Position numbers and translations under genes: made by a program. The notes under the pieces were generated by a model. It had not been told where the DNA came from, did not search any database, and saw nothing but the letters and a program-made list of their open reading frames with translations. Positions 8,430 through 18,072 of a stretch of 64,000 nucleotides of DNA are shown here, piece by piece (position 1 is the first letter of the stretch; each line of letters starts with the position of its first letter). Origin of the DNA: an uncultured Alistipes sp. (GTDB lineage Bacteria > Bacteroidota > Bacteroidia > Bacteroidales > Rikenellaceae). Where the stretch lies: the NCBI GenBank assembly GCA_910577475.1, contig CAJTLJ010000001.1:189643-253642 (forward strand), read 5' to 3'.

Positions 8430-11003
8430 CTATCGGCGGCGCAGGCTGCGGACCCCGTCGCCGACCCACGCGATCAGCGAGGTGAGCCCCACGATCCAGC
8501 CCCACTGGGCGGGCGAGAGCGGGCAGGTGCGGAACACCTCGCCGCCCCACTCCACGATGGCCGCCTGACCCGCACCGATCAGCAGCAGCACCAGAAAGAA
8601 GGTACGGCATCCCCTGAGGTCGCGGAACACGGAGCGGTGCGTCTCGAATCCTTTGGCATTGAAAAGGTTCCAGAACTGCAGAAAGACGAAGGTCGTGAAG
8701 AAGAGGGTCAGATGCTCCAGCGTGAGCACCCCGTCCGTATGGTGCCACCAGCCCAGCATCGCCAGCAGAACGGTCACGAAGCAGAGCCCGCAGGCCAGAA
8801 TGGTGCGGCGCATGGCGGGCGATACGATCGACTCGTCGCGCGAGCGGGGCTTGTCGTTCATCACCCCGGGATCGGGCGGCAGCGAGGCCATCGCCATCGC
8901 CGCGAAGGTATCCATGATGAGGTTGACCCAGAGGATCTGAACCACCGTGAGGGGCATTTGTGCATCGAAGAGCGAACCGAAAAGGACGATCACGATGGCG
9001 GCGAAGTTGACGGTGAGCTGAAAGAGGACGAACCGCTGGATGTTGCGGTAGAGCGAACGGCCCCACAGCACCGCGGTCGCGATGGACGAGAAGGAGTCGT
9101 CGAGCAGGGTGATGTCGCTGGCCTCCTTCGCCACCGAGGTCCCCGACCCCATCGACAGCCCCACGTTGGCGAAGTTGAGTGCCGGAGCGTCGTTCGTCCC
9201 GTCGCCCGTCACGGCCACCACCTCGCCGCGCCGCTGCAGGAGGCGCACCAGCCGCTGCTTGTCCATCGGCCGGGCCCGGGAGAGGATCTTCAGGTCGGCG
9301 ACCCGCTCCAGCAGCTCCTCGTCCGACGCCGAGGCGAACTCCGCGCCGGTCATCCGGCTGCGTTCGCCGTCGTCGTCGCTCCACAATCCGATCTTGCGGG
9401 CTATTTCGGTCGCCGTCACCGCCGTGTCGCCCGTCACGATCTTCACCGCGATTCCGGCATGCAGGCAACGGCTCACCGCGGCGGGAACCTCCTCCCGCAC
9501 GGGGTCCGAGATGGCGACGGCAGCCGCGAAGTGCAGGCCGCCGCCCGCCAGCGCCTCGTCGCAAGTCGCCGCTCCGGTTTCGCCCCAGGCGACGGCCAGC
9601 GTCCGCATGGCCCGACACTGAAAATCGGCGAAGAGCCCGCGCATCCGCTCCTCCTCCCCGTCGGGCCGGCACATCGCCCGCACGATCTCGGGGGCCCCCT
9701 TCACGGCGAGCACGTGCGTCCCGGCGACCGTGCGGTAGAGCGTAGCCATGTATTTCCGCTGCGAGGAGAAGGTGATCCGGTCGAGAATGACAGCCCCGTC
9801 GCGCAACGCTTCGTAATCGTATCCCCGTCGGCGCAGCCACTCCAGCAGGGCCCCCTCGGTAGGATTGCCGACCGGACGCCCCTCGCCGTCGAGAAAGGCC
9901 GTCGTATTCAGCGCCACGGCCTCGGCCAGTCGCTCGTCGTCCGTACCGGCAACGGTAAAGGCCTCCTGCACGGCCATGCAGTTGCGGGTCAGCGTACCGG
10001 TCTTGTCGGTGCAGATCACCGTCACGGCACCCATCGTCTCGCAGGCGTGCATCCGCCGCACCAGGTTGTTCGTCCGGAGCATCCGCCGCATGGACATCGC
10101 CAGCGACAAGGTGATCGACATGGGCAGCCCCTCGGGCACGGCCATCACGATGACGGCCACCGAGACCATGAAGATCTGCAGCACCTCGCGCAACACGGCC
10201 AGCCACCCCAGGTCGGCGATCCCCTCGAAAAGAAAGGCCTTGACGAGCAGCAGGACGAAAATCGCCCCGGAGAGGGTGATTCCGACCTTGCCGATCTGCT
10301 GCGAAAGCCGGGTCAGCTGCCGGTTCAGAGGGGTAGGCTCGCCGCTTTCGATGGCGGATTGCTCGGTCACGCACCCCGCCTCGGTGCCGTCACCCACGGC
10401 CGTCACGGTCATGACGCCGTAGCCGTCCACGACGGTCGTCCCGCGCAGGAGCATGTTCGACGGGTAGGTCGCCTCGGGGTCGAGCCGTTCCGGATCGGCC
10501 AGTTTGCCCGCCTCGGGCTCGCCCGTGAGGGTCGATTCGTTCACGCGGAGCGATACGGCCTCGCACAGCACGCCGTCGGCCGGCACGGTATCGCCGCTCT
10601 CGACATGCACCCGGTCGCCCACCACCACGTCGCGGCGCGGAATCTCGCGGATCGTCCCCCCGCGCATCACCTTGACGGGGATATCGTCGTTCACCCGATT
10701 GAGCCGCCGGAAGCGGCGCATGGCGTCCCACTCGAAGAGAAACCCCACGCAGGTGGCCAGCACGACGGCGACCAGAATGCCGACGGTCTCGGTGAACCGG
10801 CCGTCGACGAAGGCGATTCCGAGCGACAAGGCTCCGGCCAGCAGCAGGATCCGGATGATCGGGTCCTCGAACTTCTCGACGAAAAGCCGCCAGACGGAGT
10901 GGTCTTTCGGCGGCGTGACGACATTCGTTCCGTGCAGACGGCGGCTCTCCTCCACCTCGGAAGGGCTCAGCCCCGCAGGGCGGTGTTTCGGTGCGGTATT
11001 CAT
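8430..11003 (-). CDS. Calcium-type P-type ATPase (P2)
   Basis: ATP-driven cation pump of the inner membrane, probably Ca2+ export. The 857 residues include an N-terminal cation-ATPase domain, M1-M2, an actuator domain with LTGEP (about 159-163), M4 with VPEGLP (about 289-294, the Ca2+ site region), the phosphorylation motif DKTGTLTR (D333), the hinge TGDGTNDAPAL and six C-terminal membrane helices. The length is that of PMCA-type bacterial Ca2+ pumps. It starts 14 bp after rodA on the same strand, so it may be read through from the cell-shape operon, an unusual neighbour. The exact ion cannot be read from sequence alone. Confidence 0.92.
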   Translation of the reverse strand: MNTAPKHRPAGLSPSEVEESRRLHGTNVVTPPKDHSVWRLFVEKFEDPIIRILLLAGALSLGIAFVDGRFTETVGILVAVVLATCVGFLFEWDAMRRFRRLNRVNDDIPVKVMRGGTIREIPRRDVVVGDRVHVESGDTVPADGVLCEAVSLRVNESTLTGEPEAGKLADPERLDPEATYPSNMLLRGTTVVDGYGVMTVTAVGDGTEAGCVTEQSAIESGEPTPLNRQLTRLSQQIGKVGITLSGAIFVLLLVKAFLFEGIADLGWLAVLREVLQIFMVSVAVIVMAVPEGLPMSITLSLAMSMRRMLRTNNLVRRMHACETMGAVTVICTDKTGTLTRNCMAVQEAFTVAGTDDERLAEAVALNTTAFLDGEGRPVGNPTEGALLEWLRRRGYDYEALRDGAVILDRITFSSQRKYMATLYRTVAGTHVLAVKGAPEIVRAMCRPDGEEERMRGLFADFQCRAMRTLAVAWGETGAATCDEALAGGGLHFAAAVAISDPVREEVPAAVSRCLHAGIAVKIVTGDTAVTATEIARKIGLWSDDDGERSRMTGAEFASASDEELLERVADLKILSRARPMDKQRLVRLLQRRGEVVAVTGDGTNDAPALNFANVGLSMGSGTSVAKEASDITLLDDSFSSIATAVLWGRSLYRNIQRFVLFQLTVNFAAIVIVLFGSLFDAQMPLTVVQILWVNLIMDTFAAMAMASLPPDPGVMNDKPRSRDESIVSPAMRRTILACGLCFVTVLLAMLGWWHHTDGVLTLEHLTLFFTTFVFLQFWNLFNAKGFETHRSVFRDLRGCRTFFLVLLLIGAGQAAIVEWGGEVFRTCPLSPAQWGWIVGLTSLIAWVGDGVRSLRRR

Positions 11004-11017
11004 GGCAAGAGGGGTTT

Positions 11018-12454
11018 CTAACTAAAATTGAAGGTGCGGGTCGAGGCGTCGAGACGGATGGCGATGAAGAGCAGCACGGTAAAGGCCAGCAGCGAGGAGC
11101 CTCCGTAGCTCATGAAGGGGAGCGGTATGCCCATCACGGGCATCAGCCCGATGGTCATACCCACGTTCACCAGCACGTGGAAGAGCAGGATGGAGGCCAC
11201 GCAATAGCAGTAGATGCGGCCGAAAGGCTCCTCCTGCCGCTCGCCCATGCGCATCAGGCGCAGAATGAGCAGGCAGTAGAGCGACAGCAGAAAGAAAGCG
11301 CCCAGAAATCCCCACTCCTCGCCGACCGTGCAGAAGATGAAGTCGGTATGTTTTTCGGGGACGAAGCCGTACTTGATCTGCGTTCCCTGCAGGAATCCCT
11401 TGCCCAGCAGGCCGCCCGAACCGATGGCGATCTTCGACTGGTTGACGTTGTAGTCGGTGCCCAGCGGATCGCTCATCACTCCCAGAAAGCTGAGGATCCG
11501 GTTGCGCTGGTGGTCCTTGAGGATCGAGTTGAAGATATAGTCGGTCGTGGGCAGAAAGATCATCGAGCAGACGAAGAGCCCCAGCACCAGAAAGGCGTTC
11601 GACAGCCGGTGGCGGAAGCTGTAAACGGCCGCCACGGCCACGCCGGCGAGCGTGGTTGCCAGCAGGCAGCTATAGTAGCTCGCCTGCGACGACAGAAACG
11701 CATGCAGCAGGAAATAGGCCGCGGCGGAGCCGAGGAAGATCGAGGCCAGAAAGACGATGCGCGACCGCCACCGGCCGTTCATCATCGCCTCCGAAAGGGT
11801 GCAGACCAGCAGCATCAGAAGCAGCAGGGCGATGGGCGAGAGCAGGAACGAGACGATGAAGAGGGCCGCGATCATCAGAATCGGGATGCAGAGCCACTTG
11901 TTCAGCCCCTCGCGGTAGAGGACGAAGAGGAACGATCCGAGCACGATTCCCGACCCCGTGTCGTTCTGCAGCACGATGATCGCGAGCGGGATCAGCAGCA
12001 GCACCCCCACCCGGAACAGGTCGCCCGGCCGGGAGATCGAGAAGGAGTATTCGCTCATCAGACGGGCCAGCGCCAGCGCCGTGGCGATCTTCGCCACCTC
12101 GACGGGCTGCCACCGCACGGGGCCCAGTTCGAACCACGCCTTGGCTCCGTTCACCTCGCGGCCGAACAGCAGCACGGCGACCAGACAGAGGATACCCGCG
12201 CCGTAGGAGACATAGGCCCATTTATGGAACAGGCTGGCGTCGAGCAGCAGCACCAGCAGGCCGAAGGTCCAGGCGACTCCCACCCAGACGAGCTGCTTCA
12301 TGTAGAAGTTGCCGAACGAAAAGAGTCCGCCCGTCGAATCCTCGCTCGACGCCGAGGTGATGCAGAGACAGCCGAACAGCACGATCAGCAGATAGCAGAT
12401 CACCGCCATCCGGTCGATTCCTTCGAAAACTCCCGATTTCAAGTTACTTGGCAT
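11018..12454 (-). CDS. rodA: Peptidoglycan glycosyltransferase RodA (SEDS)
   Basis: SEDS-family polymerase that makes lateral-wall glycan strands together with PBP2. At 478 residues it is longer than the roughly 370 of E. coli RodA, with extra hydrophobic sequence in the middle (about residues 185-290), as is common in Bacteroidota. Multiple membrane helices are visible. Family motifs near the C-terminus are GSGGLLGKGFLQGTQ, FIFCTVGEEWGFLG and GIPLPFMSYGGSS. The start overlaps the end of mrdA by 11 bp. It is the last mre gene of the operon. Confidence 0.94.
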   Translation of the reverse strand: MPSNLKSGVFEGIDRMAVICYLLIVLFGCLCITSASSEDSTGGLFSFGNFYMKQLVWVGVAWTFGLLVLLLDASLFHKWAYVSYGAGILCLVAVLLFGREVNGAKAWFELGPVRWQPVEVAKIATALALARLMSEYSFSISRPGDLFRVGVLLLIPLAIIVLQNDTGSGIVLGSFLFVLYREGLNKWLCIPILMIAALFIVSFLLSPIALLLLMLLVCTLSEAMMNGRWRSRIVFLASIFLGSAAAYFLLHAFLSSQASYYSCLLATTLAGVAVAAVYSFRHRLSNAFLVLGLFVCSMIFLPTTDYIFNSILKDHQRNRILSFLGVMSDPLGTDYNVNQSKIAIGSGGLLGKGFLQGTQIKYGFVPEKHTDFIFCTVGEEWGFLGAFFLLSLYCLLILRLMRMGERQEEPFGRIYCYCVASILLFHVLVNVGMTIGLMPVMGIPLPFMSYGGSSLLAFTVLLFIAIRLDASTRTFNFS

Positions 12455-14270
12455 AGGACGGATAATAAATTTGCATCTGTTTCACGCGCTCCACCAGTTC
12501 GGGCCGCGTGATGGTGTCGGTCAGGTAGAACTCCTCCAGCAGGCTGGCGATGGGCAGAGCCGCCGAGGCGCCGAACCCGGCGTTCTCGACATAAACGGAG
12601 ATGGCGATCTTCGGATTGTCCTTCGGAGCGAAACTGAGGAAGGTGGAGTGGTCGCGGCCGTGGGGGTTCTGCGCCGTGCCGGTCTTGCCGCAGACATCCA
12701 GCCCGGGCAGGAAGGCCATGCGCGACGTTCCGGCCACATGCACGCCGCGCCACATGCCCTCGACGACGGGTTCGAAGTACCGGGGATCGACCTTCGTGTA
12801 GCGGCGTTCGTAGAAGCGCCGGTCGATCGAGTCGCGCCCCTCGATCCGCTTGACGATATGGGGAATGTAGTAATAGCCCCGGTTGGCGATGATGGCCGCC
12901 AGGTTCGCCATCTGGAGCGGCGTACAGCCCAGCTCGCCCTGACCGATAGAGAGCGATATGACCGTCAGCGAGTTCCACGAACCACGGTAGCGCTTGTCGT
13001 AGAAACCCCGGTCGGGCACGTAGCCGTTGCCCTCGCCGTTGAAGTCCGAATCGAGCTTGCGGCCGAAACCGAAGCTCTTCACATACTCCTCCCATACGTC
13101 GAAGCCCTCCTTGACACTGCCGTAGCGGGGGTTGTCCAGCACGTTGCGCAGCACGTAGCAGAAGTAGGCGTTGCAGGAGTTGGCTACGGCGTTGCGCAGG
13201 TCGAGGGGCGAGGGGTGGGGATGGCACTTCATCTTCTTGCTGCCGTAGCTGTAGCCGCCGTGGCAGGGATAGGCGTTGGCCGGGGTCAGCACCCCCTCCT
13301 GCATGCCGACCAGCCCCTGCACCAGCTTGAAGGTGGAGCCGGGGGGATACTTGGCGCTCACGGCCCGGTTGAAGAGCGGACGGCGCTTGTTGCCCAGCAT
13401 CTGCATGTAGTGGTTGCCGCGTTCGCGCCCCACCAGCTCGTCGGGGTCGTAGGTCGGCGAGGAGACCATCATCAGGATCTCGCCCGTCGCGGGTTCGATG
13501 GCCACGGCAGCGCCGATCTTGCCCTCCATCAGCTCCTCGCAGAACTTCTGCAAGCGGGCGTCGATGGTGCAGACGATGTACTTTCCCGCCTCGGGCAGGG
13601 TGTCGAGACGTCCCTCCATGTAGGAGCCCTTCGTGGCGCCGTGGGTGTCCACCTCGGTGATCTTCACCCCCTTCGTACCGCGCAGGACCTCCTCGTAGGC
13701 CGACTCCACGCCGCTCTTACCGATGTAGTCGCCCATGCGGTAGTAGTCGTCCCGGTCGATGTCTCGCTGATTCACCTCGCCCACGTAGCCCAGCAGGTTG
13801 CCGCCCACCTTGCGGGGATACTCGCGCACGGTGCGGTAGACGGTGAAGAAGCCCTTGAAATTGCAGGCGTCGAAGCGCAGTTTGTCCTCCTTCGAGACGA
13901 AGTTCGTCACCAGACAGGCCTTGCGGGGGCTCATCCGGGCGTCGGCGAGCTTGCGCATCAGCCGTTTCTTGCTCAGGTTCAGGATCGAGCACATGCGCAT
14001 CGTGTCGAATCCCGCACGATCCATCTCGCGCCAGACCACCATCAGGTCGTAGCACTCCTTGCTCTTCACCAGGTACTCGCCGTTGCGGTCGAACACCTCG
14101 CCGCGGGGCGGGTACTGCACCTCGTGCCTCAGCGCGTTGCCTTCGGCCAGCCGTTTGTATTTCGTGTCCAGAATCTGCAGGTAGAACAGCCGGCAGCCGA
14201 TCACCGAGAAGATCAGCAGGACGACGAATTGCAGGGTCCGCATGCGGCGGAAATCATCCAGACGGCTCAT
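12444..14270 (-). CDS. mrdA: Penicillin-binding protein 2 (transpeptidase)
   Basis: Cross-links peptidoglycan during elongation as RodA's partner. From the ATG at 14270 the protein is 608 residues: one N-terminal membrane helix (about 14-31), the PBP dimerisation domain (from YPPRGEVFDRNGEYL) and the transpeptidase domain with STFK (active serine, in YPPGSTFKLVQG), SCN and KTGTAQ. Upstream in-frame sequence to 14621 overlaps mreD and does not resemble the family. The start ATGA overlaps the mreD stop, indicating translational coupling. Confidence 0.95.
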   Translation of the reverse strand: MSRLDDFRRMRTLQFVVLLIFSVIGCRLFYLQILDTKYKRLAEGNALRHEVQYPPRGEVFDRNGEYLVKSKECYDLMVVWREMDRAGFDTMRMCSILNLSKKRLMRKLADARMSPRKACLVTNFVSKEDKLRFDACNFKGFFTVYRTVREYPRKVGGNLLGYVGEVNQRDIDRDDYYRMGDYIGKSGVESAYEEVLRGTKGVKITEVDTHGATKGSYMEGRLDTLPEAGKYIVCTIDARLQKFCEELMEGKIGAAVAIEPATGEILMMVSSPTYDPDELVGRERGNHYMQMLGNKRRPLFNRAVSAKYPPGSTFKLVQGLVGMQEGVLTPANAYPCHGGYSYGSKKMKCHPHPSPLDLRNAVANSCNAYFCYVLRNVLDNPRYGSVKEGFDVWEEYVKSFGFGRKLDSDFNGEGNGYVPDRGFYDKRYRGSWNSLTVISLSIGQGELGCTPLQMANLAAIIANRGYYYIPHIVKRIEGRDSIDRRFYERRYTKVDPRYFEPVVEGMWRGVHVAGTSRMAFLPGLDVCGKTGTAQNPHGRDHSTFLSFAPKDNPKIAISVYVENAGFGASAALPIASLLEEFYLTDTITRPELVERVKQMQIYYPSYAK

Positions 14271-14782
14271 AGCATCGAGATTTTGGAGACGAAGAGCTGC
14301 GAAGTCAGCCAGACGAAGCAGACCGTAACCAGCGTGCTGACGACGAAGCGGATCAGCACGAAGGGCAGCAGCGACCACGAGAGGCTTTCGAGCAGAAAGA
14401 AGGCGAGGTGGTGCAGCGCCACGAACGAGAAGAGGTAGAGCATGAAGGAGTAGTTGCCCAGCCTCCACACCGTCGGCACGCCGCCTTCGCGGACATTTTC
14501 CTTGCCGCAGGCCGATTGCAGCACGGCCCGCCGCGTGAAGGCGGAGAGAAGGGTTACGGCCGTATTGATCCCTTCGAGCCCCATGGCCCAGTCCGTCACG
14601 ATCCCGGTCGCCAGACCGCACAGCAGCATGACGATGGGGGGGGTCTCCATCGGCAGCAGCGCGATGAAGGCGATGTAGACCAGCGGCGAGAGGTAGATGC
14701 TCACCGCCAGGTTGTCGAACAGAAAGGTCTGGAAAAGCACCGAGACCAGAAACAGCAGGGCGTAAAAGAGTATGCGGACCAT
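14267..14782 (-). CDS. mreD: Rod shape-determining protein MreD
   Basis: Inner-membrane part of the elongasome, interacting with MreC and PBP2. The 171 residues are nearly all hydrophobic, with five to six predicted membrane helices. The motif LFDNLAVSIYLSPLVYI near residue 25 resembles the N-terminal region of Bacteroidota MreD. It lies directly between mreC (adjacent at 14783) and mrdA (4-bp overlap). Confidence 0.9.
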   Translation of the reverse strand: MVRILFYALLFLVSVLFQTFLFDNLAVSIYLSPLVYIAFIALLPMETPPIVMLLCGLATGIVTDWAMGLEGINTAVTLLSAFTRRAVLQSACGKENVREGGVPTVWRLGNYSFMLYLFSFVALHHLAFFLLESLSWSLLPFVLIRFVVSTLVTVCFVWLTSQLFVSKISML

Positions 14783-15628
14783 TTATCGATAGCGTTTTTT
14801 GAGTTTGGCCTCCAGCCCCCGCAGCTCCTCGAAATCGCGGCTGCGGGCCAGAATCACATCCGAGAGGGCGCTCATGTCGGCGGCCAGCCGGACGCGGACC
14901 GTGTAGTAGGTCTTGGTCTCGTTCAGGGAGAAGCTCTCCACCGTTCCGATCGGAATATCGGCGGGGAAATAGTCCGAGAAGCCGGTCGAGATCACCTCGT
15001 CGCCCACGTGGATGTCGGCATACTTGGAGAGCTCGTCCATCGTCACGTAGCGGCTGTCGGTCCCCGACCAGCGCACCGAGCCGTAGTAGGCCGGATCGTT
15101 GCGCAGCTTGCCGCTGGCCTGGAAATGGGGGCTGAGGATCGAAAGCGCCACGGCATAGTTCTTCGACACGCTGACGATGTATCCCGCCATGGCACCGTTG
15201 GCGGCCAGCAGGGCCATGTCGGACTCCACGCCCTCCTTCGCTCCGCGGTCGATGACGATGAAGTTCCGCGAACGGTTGATGCTGCTCGCCGTCACCTGTG
15301 CGGTGGTGTAGAAGTAGGGAAGCGTGTCCGCCGCATCGGCCAGCACCTCCAGCCGCCCTTCGTTCTCGGCGGCCCGATAGCGGGCCAGCTCTTCCTCCAG
15401 CGAGATGATGCGCTCGCTCAGCCGCCGGTTTTCGGAGCCCAGCGAGCAGAAGTGGCGCACCCGCGTGAAGAGCCCCTGCACACCGCCCACCACCTGGTTC
15501 GAGCGGGTGAGCAGCCGGGCCTGGGTATAGGCGTTCGACTGGGCGTAGTGGTTCAGCGCCAGCACCTCGAAAAGAATGAAGAGCACCGCCACGTAGACGC
15601 TGCGTATGAATTCGAACAGCTTCTGCAA
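14783..15628 (-). CDS. mreC: Rod shape-determining protein MreC
   Basis: Periplasmic scaffold that links MreB to the wall synthases. An N-terminal membrane helix (SVYVAVLFILFEVLALNHY), a coiled coil (ENRRLSERIISLEEELARYR) and the beta-rich MreC domain (RNFIVIDRGAKEGVESDMAL, then VISTGFSDYFPADIPIGTV) are present. The open frame extends to an ATG at 15742, but those 38 residues look non-coding. I chose the TTG at 15628, which gives MQKLFEFIRSVY and 281 residues, a normal family size. That start is inference. The 193 bp up to mreB hold no gene. Confidence 0.88.
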   Translation of the reverse strand: MQKLFEFIRSVYVAVLFILFEVLALNHYAQSNAYTQARLLTRSNQVVGGVQGLFTRVRHFCSLGSENRRLSERIISLEEELARYRAAENEGRLEVLADAADTLPYFYTTAQVTASSINRSRNFIVIDRGAKEGVESDMALLAANGAMAGYIVSVSKNYAVALSILSPHFQASGKLRNDPAYYGSVRWSGTDSRYVTMDELSKYADIHVGDEVISTGFSDYFPADIPIGTVESFSLNETKTYYTVRVRLAADMSALSDVILARSRDFEELRGLEAKLKKRYR

Positions 15629-15821
15629 AATCGTTGAATTTCTTTCGTCCGTTTCTCGCCTCGGCAGAGCTCGAATTCCATTCGGCTCTGCACCCGGCTT
15701 ATCGAAACGGGTCCTCCTTGAATCGAAATAAAGCCGGCGCAAACAGAATGCAGGAATCCGTCTCCGCCGGCAGGGTAATCGGCCTTCGCCCTCCCCGAAT
15801 GGAACCGTCCGCCGCGGACGC

Positions 15822-16841
15822 CTACTTCATCAGGAAGGAGAAACCGTTGATGTTTTTCAGGGCGATGCCCGTACCGCGGGCCACGGCGCGCAGCGGGTCC
15901 TCGGCGATGTGGAACGGGATGCCCGTCTTCTCGCTCAACCGCTTGTCGAGCCCCTTGAGCAGGGCGCCGCCGCCGGCCAGGTAGATACCGTTCTTCACGA
16001 TATCGGCGTAGAGCTCGGGCGGCATGGTTTCGAGCACCTTCATCAGGGCAGCGTCCAGCTTGACGAGCGACTTCTCGAGTGCATAGGCGATCTCGTTGTA
16101 GTTCAGCGAGATGGTCTGCGGCAGAAAGGTGAGCATGTTGGGACCCGTCACCTCGAAATCCTCGGGTGCCTCCTCCAGTTCGGGCACCGCTGCGCCGATG
16201 GCGCACTTGATGGCCTCGGCCGTACGCTCGCCGATGCGGATATTGTGCTGCTGGCGCACGTAGTTCTGAATATCGGTCGTGAAGACGTCGCCGGCCACGT
16301 TGATCGACTCCGAGCAGACGATGCCGCCCAGCGAGATGCAGGCGATCTCCGACGTACCGCCGCCGATATCGATCACCATGTTGCCCTCGGGAGCCTCGAC
16401 GTCCAGACCGGCACCCAGAGCGGCCGCCATAGGCTCGTAGATCATGTAGACCTCGCGGCCGCCGGCGTGCTCGGCCGAGTCGCGCACGGCGCGGATCTCG
16501 ACGTTGGTCGACCCCGAAGGGATGCAGACCACCATGCGGAGCGAGGGCGAGAAGAAGCTGCCCGAGGTCTTGACCTTCTTGATCATGCCGCGCAGCATGA
16601 GCTCCGTAGCGTTGAAATCGGCGATCACGCCGTCCTTGAGCGGACGGATGGTCTTGATGTTGGGGTTCGTCTTTTCGTGCATGCGCCGCGCCTCGTGACC
16701 GATAGCCACCAGACGGCCCGAATGGACGTCCAGCGCCACGATCGAAGGTTCGTCGACCACCACCTTGCCGTTATAGATAATCAGCGTATTGGCCGTACCG
16801 AGGTCAATCGCCAACTCCTGTGTCAAAGAAAAAAGTCCCAT
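15822..16841 (-). CDS. mreB: Rod shape-determining protein MreB
   Basis: Actin-like filament protein that directs lateral wall synthesis. From the ATG at 16841 it has 339 residues and begins MGLFSLTQELAIDLGTANTL, with phosphate-1 motif DLGTANT. The adenosine and phosphate-2 motifs follow (NMVIDIGGGTSEIA near 155; GIYLAGGGALLKGLD near 285). The in-frame extension to 16955 would add 38 residues unlike the family. First gene of the mreBCD-mrdA-rodA operon. Confidence 0.96.
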   Translation of the reverse strand: MGLFSLTQELAIDLGTANTLIIYNGKVVVDEPSIVALDVHSGRLVAIGHEARRMHEKTNPNIKTIRPLKDGVIADFNATELMLRGMIKKVKTSGSFFSPSLRMVVCIPSGSTNVEIRAVRDSAEHAGGREVYMIYEPMAAALGAGLDVEAPEGNMVIDIGGGTSEIACISLGGIVCSESINVAGDVFTTDIQNYVRQQHNIRIGERTAEAIKCAIGAAVPELEEAPEDFEVTGPNMLTFLPQTISLNYNEIAYALEKSLVKLDAALMKVLETMPPELYADIVKNGIYLAGGGALLKGLDKRLSEKTGIPFHIAEDPLRAVARGTGIALKNINGFSFLMK

Positions 16842-16954
16842 AAATACGTATCGTATCGTTTTCGTTCCAGTCAATCGATTGATTCCCAACACCCGGCAAA
16901 GACCGCTTCCGGTCACTGCCCGCCTCAGGCCGGCGCCGGGCCGGGGAATACGCA

Positions 16955-16962
16955 CAAAGGTA
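16955..16962 (-). promoter_or_regulatory. -7 element of the mre operon
   Basis: TACCTTTG on the minus strand, 113 bp before the mreB start. A TTTG-like -33 element lies 22 bp upstream (16985-16987), at the edge of the normal spacing. Confidence 0.5.
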
Positions 16963-16980
16963 GGAAAAAGATGGATACAA

Positions 16981-17014
16981 TTTGCAAATTTTCCGGGTTT
17001 TTTATTTAATTTTG
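16981..17014 (+). promoter_or_regulatory. Promoter of gpsA
   Basis: TTTG (16981-16984), 22-bp spacer, TAATTTTG (17007-17014), 16 bp before the ATG. It diverges from the mre operon promoter. Confidence 0.5.
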
Positions 17015-17030
17015 TATTACGAATTTTTTA

Positions 17031-18059
17031 ATGCGAACAATTCCGATGGATTTCAAAATAATGCAAGGCGCCCGGTGCGCCGTGATCGGCTACGGCAGTT
17101 GGGCGACGGCTCTGGTAAAGGTGCTAACCGAGCGCGCGTGCGAAGTGGGCTGGTACGTCCGCAACCCCGAGGTGCTGGAGTCGCTGCTCGCCGAGGGCCG
17201 CAACCCCCGCTACCTCCAGGACGTGGAGTTCGACAGGGCGCGCATCCGCCCCTCCGACGACCTGAACCGCGTGGTCGACGAGGCCGATGTCATCCTGCTG
17301 GCCGCCCCGTCGGCCTTTCTGAAAAGTTTTCTCGAACCGCTGACCGTCTCCCTGAAGGAAAAGTTCGTCCTCTCGGCCATCAAGGGGATCGTTCCCGACG
17401 ACTACCAGACGATCGTGGAGTACCTCAGCAGCCGCTACGAACTGCAACCCAGCCAGATCGGCATCATCACCGGCCCCTCGCACGCCGAGGAGGTGGCGCT
17501 CGAACGGCTCTCCTACCTCACCGTGGTCTGCCCCGATCCGGAGAACGCCCGCACGCTGGGCGAGATGTTCTCCACCCCCTACATCAAACTCTCCTACTCG
17601 ACCGACCTCTACGGCGTGGAATATGCAACGGTGCTGAAGAACATCTATGCGCTGGCCGTCGGACTGGCCGTCGGACTGGGCTACGGAGACAATTTTCTGG
17701 CCGTGCTGATTTCGAACAGCGCGATGGAGATGAGCCGCTTTCTGAACGAGAGCGGTCCCGACTCGGACGGACGGAACACGCTGGTATCGGCCTATCTGGG
17801 CGACCTGCTGGTGACCTGCTACTCGGTCTTCAGCCGCAACCGGCGGCTGGGGCTGCTGATCGGGCGCGGCAGCTCGGTCAAGGGGGCGCTGGCCGAGATG
17901 ACAATGGTGGCCGAAGGCTATTACGCCGCCGACTGCATCCGCCACGTGAACCGCAAGCACAAGGTAGAGATGCCCATCGCCGACATGGTGTACGAGGTCC
18001 TCTACCGCGGAGCATCGGCCCGCAAGGCCATGAAGGCACTGACGACTAAACTCATATAA
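17031..18059 (+). CDS. gpsA: Glycerol-3-phosphate dehydrogenase [NAD(P)+]
   Basis: Reduces dihydroxyacetone phosphate to sn-glycerol 3-phosphate for phospholipid synthesis. The 342 residues show a Rossmann motif VIGYGSWATALVK (about 18-30), IITGPSHAEEV (about 147), and the catalytic-lysine region VLKNIYALAVGLAVGLGYGDN (split around residue 205). The ATG at 17031 gives MRTIPMDF; the ATG at 17046 is an alternative five codons on. It is 13 bp upstream of pgi and probably co-transcribed. Confidence 0.94.
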   Translation: MRTIPMDFKIMQGARCAVIGYGSWATALVKVLTERACEVGWYVRNPEVLESLLAEGRNPRYLQDVEFDRARIRPSDDLNRVVDEADVILLAAPSAFLKSFLEPLTVSLKEKFVLSAIKGIVPDDYQTIVEYLSSRYELQPSQIGIITGPSHAEEVALERLSYLTVVCPDPENARTLGEMFSTPYIKLSYSTDLYGVEYATVLKNIYALAVGLAVGLGYGDNFLAVLISNSAMEMSRFLNESGPDSDGRNTLVSAYLGDLLVTCYSVFSRNRRLGLLIGRGSSVKGALAEMTMVAEGYYAADCIRHVNRKHKVEMPIADMVYEVLYRGASARKAMKALTTKLI

Positions 18060-18072
18060 AAAAGCATACTTT

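Noticed and set aside
8373..11021. Long open frame on the plus strand opposite the P-ATPase gene
   Set aside because: It is the mirror of a GC-rich gene; composition (many His, Gly, Arg, Gln) is that of an antisense frame and no protein family is visible.
15629..15742. MreC start at the upstream ATG
   Set aside because: The 38 added residues are Arg/Pro-rich and unlike MreC; the TTG at 15628 fits family length better.
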